Shown here one piece after another: positions 59,107-64,000 of a stretch of DNA of 64,000 nt. Every line of letters starts with the position of its first letter. Positions within the stretch are counted from its first letter, which is position 1. Position numbers and translations under genes: made by a program. Source of the stretch: Flavobacterium sp. (GTDB lineage Bacteria > Bacteroidota > Bacteroidia > Flavobacteriales > Flavobacteriaceae); contig NZ_CP136574.1 of assembly GCF_035195345.1 (NCBI RefSeq), positions 2,223,871-2,287,870 of the forward strand, in the 5' to 3' direction. Below the pieces are notes generated by a model. The model did not search any database. It saw only the letters and a program-made list of their open reading frames with translations, and had not been told where the DNA came from.

Positions 59107-60390
59107 ATGTCAAATACTGCAATATTAGAGCTTGATGGCAAGAAGTATGAGTTCCCAGTTATCGTAGGAACTGAAAATGAGGTTGCTATCGACATCGATA
59201 AGCTACGAAGTGCTTCTGGTGCTATTACTATTGATCCAGGGTATAAAAACTCGGGTTCATGTAGAAGCGAGATTACTTTTTTAGATGGTGAAGAGGGAAT
59301 TTTGCGTTACAGAGGATATTCTATTGAGGATTTAGCGGATAAAGCTAGCTTCTTAGAAGTTTCTTATTTGTTAATTTTCGGAGAGTTGCCAACAACGGCT
59401 CAATTAGAGAAGTTTGAAAACGACATTCGTAAATATACTTTAGTTAATGAGGAAATGAAAAACATCATTGATGGTTTTCCTAAAACCGCACATCCAATGG
59501 GTGTTTTAGCTTCGTTAACAAGTGCTTTAACTGCATTTAATCCTAAGTCTGTGAATCCTCACAACGAAAAAGAAATGTATGATGCAGTATGTAAAACTAT
59601 GGGTAAATTTTTAGTAATTGCTACATGGACTTACAGAAAATCAATGGGTTATCCATTAAATTATTATGACAACACAAAAGGTTATGTTGATAATTTCATG
59701 CGTTTAATGTTTGAATTACCGACAGGTCCTTATAAAGCTGATCCAAAAGTTGTAACTGCTTTAGATAAATTATTCATTTTACATGCAGATCACGAACAAA
59801 ACTGTTCTACTTCTACAGTAAGAATTGTGGGTTCTTCTCACGCTGGTTTATTCGCTTCTATTTCTGCTGGAGTTTCTGCACTTTGGGGACCACTTCATGG
59901 AGGAGCTAACCAAGCAGTATTAGAAATGTTACAAGAAATTCATGACAATGGAGGAGATGTGGCTAAATTCGTTTTAAAAGCAAAAGATAAAGATGATCCA
60001 TTCCGTTTAATGGGATTTGGACACCGTGTTTATAAAAACTTTGACCCAAGAGCAACGATCATTAAAAAAGCAGCTGATGATGTATTAACCGCTTTAGGTG
60101 TTGATGATCCATTATTAGATATTGCAAAACAATTAGAAAAAGTAGCTTTAGAAGACGAATATTTCAAATCAAGAAACTTATATCCAAACGTAGATTTCTA
60201 TTCAGGAATTATCTACCGCGCTATGGGAATTCCAGTTGAAATGTTTACTGTTCTGTTTGCTATTGGTAGATTACCAGGTTGGATTGCTCAATGGAAAGAA
60301 ATGAGAGTAAACAAAGAGCCAATTGGTCGTCCAAGACAAGTATATACTGGATATGCATTACGTACTTTTAAAGAAGTAAAAGATAGATAG
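59107..60390 (+). CDS. gltA: Citrate synthase
   Basis: 427 residues, the long hexameric type found in Gram-negative bacteria. It condenses acetyl-CoA with oxaloacetate. Key regions are LFILHADHEQNCSTSTVRIV, WGPLHGGANQAVLEML (first catalytic His), GFGHRVYKNFDPRATI (second His) and PNVDFYSGIIYRAMG (Asp). The N-terminal domain (LDGKKYEFPVIVGTENEVAI) is typical of this type. A sequence close to the -7 consensus (TAAATTCG, 59058-59065) lies upstream. Confidence 0.98.
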   Translation: MSNTAILELDGKKYEFPVIVGTENEVAIDIDKLRSASGAITIDPGYKNSGSCRSEITFLDGEEGILRYRGYSIEDLADKASFLEVSYLLIFGELPTTAQLEKFENDIRKYTLVNEEMKNIIDGFPKTAHPMGVLASLTSALTAFNPKSVNPHNEKEMYDAVCKTMGKFLVIATWTYRKSMGYPLNYYDNTKGYVDNFMRLMFELPTGPYKADPKVVTALDKLFILHADHEQNCSTSTVRIVGSSHAGLFASISAGVSALWGPLHGGANQAVLEMLQEIHDNGGDVAKFVLKAKDKDDPFRLMGFGHRVYKNFDPRATIIKKAADDVLTALGVDDPLLDIAKQLEKVALEDEYFKSRNLYPNVDFYSGIIYRAMGIPVEMFTVLFAIGRLPGWIAQWKEMRVNKEPIGRPRQVYTGYALRTFKEVKDR

Positions 60391-60400
60391 TCTAAATAAA

Positions 60401-60425
60401 AAAACCACTCATTGAGTGGTTTTTT
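60401..60425. terminator. Bidirectional terminator between gltA and the LEA-like gene
   Basis: AAAACCACTC and GAGTGGTTTT form a 10-bp stem around ATT, with A and T runs on both sides. It serves both convergent genes. Confidence 0.9.
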
Positions 60426-60426
60426 A

Positions 60427-60789
60427 TTAGGGTTGTTTTGTTTCTTCATTTGTTTCAGATTCCACAATTTCAGATGTATTAGATTCTTCCTTTTTAGGCT
60501 CCAAAGATTCTTTTAAGTTGTGTGCTTTTTCTTCAACCCAACCTGCGGCTTCTGCGGTTTTTTCTTTAGCAGTTTCCATTACTTCAGCTACTTTTTCATT
60601 CACTTTTAACTCTTCCAGTTTTTGAGCCGCTTTTTCGGCTACTTTTTCAACTGTTTCTTTTACGTCTTCCGCTACATCTGCAGCTTTTTCGGCAACATTT
60701 TCTGCTACTTCGCTTAAGTTTTCTTTGGCTATTTCAGCTTTCTCTTTTGCTTTTCCAAAAAGAGAATTGAAAAAATTTGATAATCCCAT
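60427..60789 (-). CDS. Charged amphipathic helical protein (YtxH/LEA-like)
   Basis: 120 residues made of Ala, Glu, Lys and Val repeats (AENVAEKAADVAEDVKETVE and similar), a long helix with heptad/undecad periodicity, no Cys, a short hydrophobic N-terminus (MGLSNFFNSLF) and an acidic tail. Such YtxH- or LEA-like proteins are often tied to stress or desiccation, and this is inference only. It is transcribed alone, convergent with gltA, and shares its terminator. TAGATTTG (60814-60821, minus strand) is a possible -7 box. Confidence 0.75.
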   Translation of the reverse strand: MGLSNFFNSLFGKAKEKAEIAKENLSEVAENVAEKAADVAEDVKETVEKVAEKAAQKLEELKVNEKVAEVMETAKEKTAEAAGWVEEKAHNLKESLEPKKEESNTSEIVESETNEETKQP

Positions 60790-60923
60790 TTTAAATTGAT
60801 TTTATAGTTTTCTCAAATCTAATCATTTATAAATCAATTACTGTTAATTCTTTATGAATTAATAAAAGACAACCAGTAAAAATTCTCGTCTCCTTTTTCT
60901 ATATTTGCCAAAAGCCAAAATCT

Positions 60924-61838
60924 ATGTTACAATTAAATGTAAAAAACGAAACTTCCCGATTAAGGGCTGTAGTGCTTGGTACTGCCGAAAATAACGGTCC
61001 AACACCTACTATTGAAGAAGCATATGATCCAAAGTCTTTAGAGCATATTAAAGCCGGAACTTATCCAGTTGAAGAAAATATGGTAAAAGAAATTGAAGCA
61101 TTTAATGCCGTATTTCAAAAATATGATGTTAAAGTTTTCAGACCTCAAATTATTGAAAATTACAATCAAATTTTTGCTAGAGACATTGGATTTGTAATTG
61201 ATGATATATTTATTAAAGCCAATATTTTACCAGATAGAGAACGTGAATTAGATGCTATTCAGTATGTAATTGATCAAATTGATCCTAAAAAAGTAGTGCG
61301 TCCGCCAGAAGAAGTACATATTGAAGGTGGTGATGTGATGCCTTGGAATGATTATATTTTTATAGGTACTTACAAAGGTTCAGATTATAAAGATTATATA
61401 ACTGCAAGAACAAATTGGCAAGGAGTTGATTATATTAAAAACTTGTTTCCAAATAAAATTGTAAAATCATTTGATTTAGTGAAATCAAAAATAGAACCAA
61501 GAGATAATGCTTTGCATTTAGATTGTTGTTTTCAACCTGTTGGAGCTAATAAAGGAATTATTTACAAAAGCGGTTTCCGTGAAGAAGCAGACTATATGTT
61601 TTTAGTAAACTTGTTCGGAAAAGAGAATTTATTCCATATTGAAAGAGAGGAAATGTATCACATGAATTCAAATGTATTTTCAATTGCTCCTAATGTAGTA
61701 GTTTCAGAAAAGAATTTTACACGATTGAACAATTGGCTTAGAGAACAAGGTTTTACAGTTGAAGAAATTCCGTACGCTGAAATAGCCAAACAAGAAGGAT
61801 TATTAAGATGTTCAACTTTGCCATTAATTAGAGATTAA
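60924..61838 (+). CDS. Amidinotransferase-superfamily hydrolase (arginine deiminase / DDAH-like)
   Basis: 304 residues of the guanidino-group-modifying fold. IFARDIGFVIDDIFIKANIL carries the conserved ARD motif. VHIEGGDVMPWNDYIFIGTY carries the Glu and substrate Asp. LHLDCCFQPVGANKGIIY contains the catalytic His, and GLLRCSTLPLIRD near the C-terminus holds the catalytic Cys. It could deiminate arginine, methylarginine or agmatine, or a related compound. The sequence does not decide among these. It is followed by a second member of the same fold. Confidence 0.88.
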   Translation: MLQLNVKNETSRLRAVVLGTAENNGPTPTIEEAYDPKSLEHIKAGTYPVEENMVKEIEAFNAVFQKYDVKVFRPQIIENYNQIFARDIGFVIDDIFIKANILPDRERELDAIQYVIDQIDPKKVVRPPEEVHIEGGDVMPWNDYIFIGTYKGSDYKDYITARTNWQGVDYIKNLFPNKIVKSFDLVKSKIEPRDNALHLDCCFQPVGANKGIIYKSGFREEADYMFLVNLFGKENLFHIEREEMYHMNSNVFSIAPNVVVSEKNFTRLNNWLREQGFTVEEIPYAEIAKQEGLLRCSTLPLIRD

Positions 61839-61845
61839 AAACTTT

Positions 61846-61904
61846 GTTTCAAGTTTAATGTTTCAAGTTGTAAAACCTGAAACTTGCAACCTGAAACTTC
61901 AAAC
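61846..61904. repeat. GTTTCAAGTTT inverted word repeat
   Basis: GTTTCAAGTTTAATGTTTCA on the left pairs with TGAAACTTGCAACCTGAAAC on the right. The same GTTTCAAGTTT word occurs twice in the purK-purE spacer (about 9889-9914). It lies between two related genes on the same strand. Confidence 0.8.
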
Positions 61905-61915
61905 ATAAATATAAA

Positions 61916-62851
61916 ATGAAACAAACTACTAATTCCCTTTTAATGATTCGTCCGGTGGCATTCCGAATGAACGAACAAACAGCGGTTAATAATTATTATC
62001 AAAAAGTATTGGATAATTTATCTACAGAAACGGTAAACCAAAAAGCACAAGAAGAATTTGATACTTTCGTTCAGAAATTAAAAATGATTGGGCTTAATGT
62101 TGTAGTAGTTGACGATACTTTAAGTCCAGATACCCCTGATAGTATTTTTCCAAACAATTGGATTTCTTTTCATGAAAATGGAGATGTAGTGTTGTATCCT
62201 ATGTTTGCTGAAAATCGCCGTTTAGAAAGAAGAGAAGATGTCTTAGATACGTTAGAAGAAAAAGGATTTCTTATCAATGAAATAATGGATTATACTTCTG
62301 CTGAAGAAGATGATGTTTTTTTAGAAGGAACAGGAAGTATTGTTTTAGACAGAGCGAATGGTAAAGCTTATTGTGCATTATCTCCAAGAGCAGATGAAGA
62401 ACTTTTTATCGAATTTTGTGAAGATTTCGAATTTACACCCGTTATTTTTGAAGCATTCCAAACCGTAAATGGGGAAAGAAAACACATTTATCATACGAAT
62501 GTAATTATGTGTGTGGGAGAAACTTTTGCTGTTATTTGTGCCGATTGCATTGATGATAAGAAAGAACGTAAAATGGTGTTAGATAGTTTAAAAGGGGATG
62601 AAAAAGAAGTAATTCTAATTACAGAAGACCAAGTAAATAGTTTTGCTGGAAATATGTTGGAAGTAAAAGGAACTGATGATAGAAGATATTTAATCATGAG
62701 TGCCTCGGCACACCAAAGTTTGACTAAAAAGCAAATTGCACAATTAGAAGAACATGTTACCATTTTAAGTTCAAGTTTAGATACAATCGAAGCTTGTGGA
62801 GGTGGAAGTGCTCGTTGTATGATGGCAGAAATTTTCTTGCCAAAAGCATAA
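61916..62851 (+). CDS. ctlX: Citrulline utilisation hydrolase, CtlX-like
   Basis: 311 residues, also of the guanidino-modifying fold. LLMIRPVAFRMNEQTAVNNY opens the protein. DSIFPNNWISFHENGDVVLY and FLEGTGSIVLDRANGKAYCA carry the conserved Asn, Glu and Asp, KHIYHTNVIMCVGETFAVIC the catalytic His, and EACGGGSARCMMAEIF the catalytic Cys. It matches the family named CtlX for citrulline use in Francisella. Its presence next to another member suggests a two-step handling of arginine or citrulline, which is inference. A terminator shared with the next gene follows. Confidence 0.88.
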   Translation: MKQTTNSLLMIRPVAFRMNEQTAVNNYYQKVLDNLSTETVNQKAQEEFDTFVQKLKMIGLNVVVVDDTLSPDTPDSIFPNNWISFHENGDVVLYPMFAENRRLERREDVLDTLEEKGFLINEIMDYTSAEEDDVFLEGTGSIVLDRANGKAYCALSPRADEELFIEFCEDFEFTPVIFEAFQTVNGERKHIYHTNVIMCVGETFAVICADCIDDKKERKMVLDSLKGDEKEVILITEDQVNSFAGNMLEVKGTDDRRYLIMSASAHQSLTKKQIAQLEEHVTILSSSLDTIEACGGGSARCMMAEIFLPKA

Positions 62852-62873
62852 TTAAATTGATATCATAAAGCAA

Positions 62874-62905
62874 AAGCCTGATTTTTATTAAAATCAGGCT
62901 TTTTT
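62874..62905. terminator. Bidirectional terminator between ctlX and the SDR gene
   Basis: AAGCCTGATTTT and AAAATCAGGCTT form a long stem around a short TA-rich loop, with a T-run after it on the plus strand. Confidence 0.9.
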
Positions 62906-64000
62906 TATTTTGTAATATTTTTTATCATTCCTCCAAAAATAAAAAAGTGAAATGGAACTAAACTGTACCAATACATTCTTCCTAATAATCCTTTAGGTCT
63001 AAAAGTTGCAATTTGATGTAGTTTGTTTTCTTTGTCAATTCTAAATTCAAGCCAAGCTTCTCCGGGTAAACGCATTTCTGCATATAAAAGTAAACGTTTT
63101 TCTTCTTTATCGGCAACTAAAACGCGCCAAAAATCTAGTGCATCTCCATTGTCTAAATGAGTTGGATGTGTTCTTCCTCTTCGTAAACCTACGCCTCCAA
63201 ACAATTTATCTAAAAAGCCACGAATTCGCCACATCCAGTTTCCATAATACCAACCTTTGTCGCCACCGATAGACCAAATATTGTTGAGTGTTTTTTCAAC
63301 ATTGTTCACAGATTTAATTTTATGATCTTTTAAGCAGCCATAAGTTGGAATTTGAATAAATTCTGAAAAATTTTCTTGAAAACTACTACTTACCAAGCTG
63401 TCTTTCCAGCTTGAAATAACCAAGTTTTGTTCCATTTTTAAGAAAGCTAATTTAATAGCATCTACATAAGTAATTGGTTGGATGTTTAATGCTTTTTGTA
63501 GGTCATTGTTTTGACAAACAACTTCCATTTTCATACTATCTACCAAATTCACAGCTAGTTTATAAGACGTAGAAGTGACAAAATACAACCAATAGGATGA
63601 AAGCTTTGGTGACATAATTGGGAGTGTGAAAATCCAAAGCTTGATGCCTCTTGTTTTTGAATACAACAACATCATTTCTTTGTAAGTAATCACATTAGGT
63701 CCGCCAATATCGTAGGATTTATTGTAATGTTCTTCCTTTAGTAAAACACCTGTTAAATAATGAATAACATCACGAATGGCTATGGGTTGGCATTTCGTTA
63801 AAACCCATTTTGGAGTTACCATTACGGGTAGTTTTTCGCATAAATCACGAATAATTTCAAAAGACGAACTTCCTGAGCCAACTATAATTCCTGCACGAAG
63901 TACGGTAGTGTTGAAATTGCCTTCAAATAAAATATCTTCAACGTTTTTTCTGGATTGTAAATGTTTGGAAAGTTCCGAATTGTTAACAATACCACTTAAA
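62905..64000 (-). CDS. NAD(P)-binding SDR-family protein with DUF2867-type C-terminus, cut by window edge
   Basis: The frame is open without stop to the right edge (365 codons), so the N-terminus lies outside. An internal ATG at 63822 is not the start: upstream of it the sequence LSGIVNNSELSKHLQSRKNV and then NTTVLRAGIIVGSGSSSFEI is a typical atypical-SDR continuation. PIAIRDVIHYLTGVLLKE follows, as in NmrA-like or YwnB-type Rossmann proteins. The last 150 residues (WSIGGDKGWYYGNWMWRIRG, then GEAWLEFRIDKENKLHQIAT) match DUF2867. The family is probably a nucleotide-sugar or quinone-type oxidoreductase; the substrate is unknown. Confidence 0.85.
   Translation of the reverse strand, partial: LSGIVNNSELSKHLQSRKNVEDILFEGNFNTTVLRAGIIVGSGSSSFEIIRDLCEKLPVMVTPKWVLTKCQPIAIRDVIHYLTGVLLKEEHYNKSYDIGGPNVITYKEMMLLYSKTRGIKLWIFTLPIMSPKLSSYWLYFVTSTSYKLAVNLVDSMKMEVVCQNNDLQKALNIQPITYVDAIKLAFLKMEQNLVISSWKDSLVSSSFQENFSEFIQIPTYGCLKDHKIKSVNNVEKTLNNIWSIGGDKGWYYGNWMWRIRGFLDKLFGGVGLRRGRTHPTHLDNGDALDFWRVLVADKEEKRLLLYAEMRLPGEAWLEFRIDKENKLHQIATFRPKGLLGRMYWYSLVPFHFFIFGGMIKNITK

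Noticed and set aside
62905..63822. SDR protein starting at the ATG at 63822
   Set aside because: The frame continues to the right edge with clear homologous sequence (VLRAGIIVGSG).

Overview
The window looks like a chromosomal segment of a member of the Flavobacteriaceae, probably Flavobacterium or a close relative. The evidence is low GC, many exact matches to the Bacteroidetes promoter (TTG, about 19-21 nt, then TAnnTTTG), no Shine-Dalgarno sequences before the ribosomal genes, SusC-type sequence signatures, S46 dipeptidyl-peptidase and RarA/Mpl/GcvP homologues, and spacers built from flavobacterial palindromic word repeats. No rRNA, tRNA, CRISPR array, prophage or insertion sequence was found.

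Layout. 1-5.9 kb: the N-terminus of a secreted protein cut by the left edge, glycine dehydrogenase (gcvP), a UbiA-like membrane protein, and a GbsR/MarR-type regulator leading three small membrane proteins. 6-9.2 kb: a DUF4143-type ATPase with a repeated operator-like promoter, and an M3 oligopeptidase. 9.4-15.5 kb: nucleotide metabolism and ribosome-assembly genes (purK-purE, hpt, adk, a CNNM/CBS protein, obg). 15.7-25.3 kb: an exported S46 peptidase, a 2178-residue alpha-2-macroglobulin with an embedded carboxypeptidase-regulatory plus TonB-plug module, and a TPR protein. 25.3-38.8 kb: mpl, a DUF1287 lipoprotein, radC, a GxxExxY protein among CACATAG repeats, an exported superoxide dismutase with an extra helical domain, a three-gene ABC export-type system with a His-rich loop, a HAD phosphatase, rarA, a rhomboid protease, rlmB and an Omp85-type outer-membrane protein.

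39.0-56.3 kb is one continuous translation block: rpsL-rpsG-fusA-rpsJ, then a terminator and a new promoter, then rplC-D-W-B-rpsS-rplV-rpsC-rplP-rpmC-rpsQ-rplN-X-E-rpsN, an internal promoter with a strong hairpin leader, then rpsH-rplF-R-rpsE-rpmD-rplO-secY-infA-rpmJ-rpsM-rpsK, a structured spacer, and rpsD-rpoA-rplQ. It is followed by carA, eno and gltA, a LEA-like helical protein, two tandem amidinotransferase-superfamily hydrolases (the second is CtlX-like) and an SDR-type protein cut by the right edge.

Most of the window is housekeeping. The parts I would look at again are the plug-in-macroglobulin fusion, the ABC/His-loop/Cys-pair trio, the regulator plus three small membrane proteins beside a triple operator-like repeat, four genes whose TAnnTTTG box ends exactly 4 nt before the ATG (probable leaderless mRNAs), the two-domain exported superoxide dismutase, and several classes of palindromic intergenic repeat.
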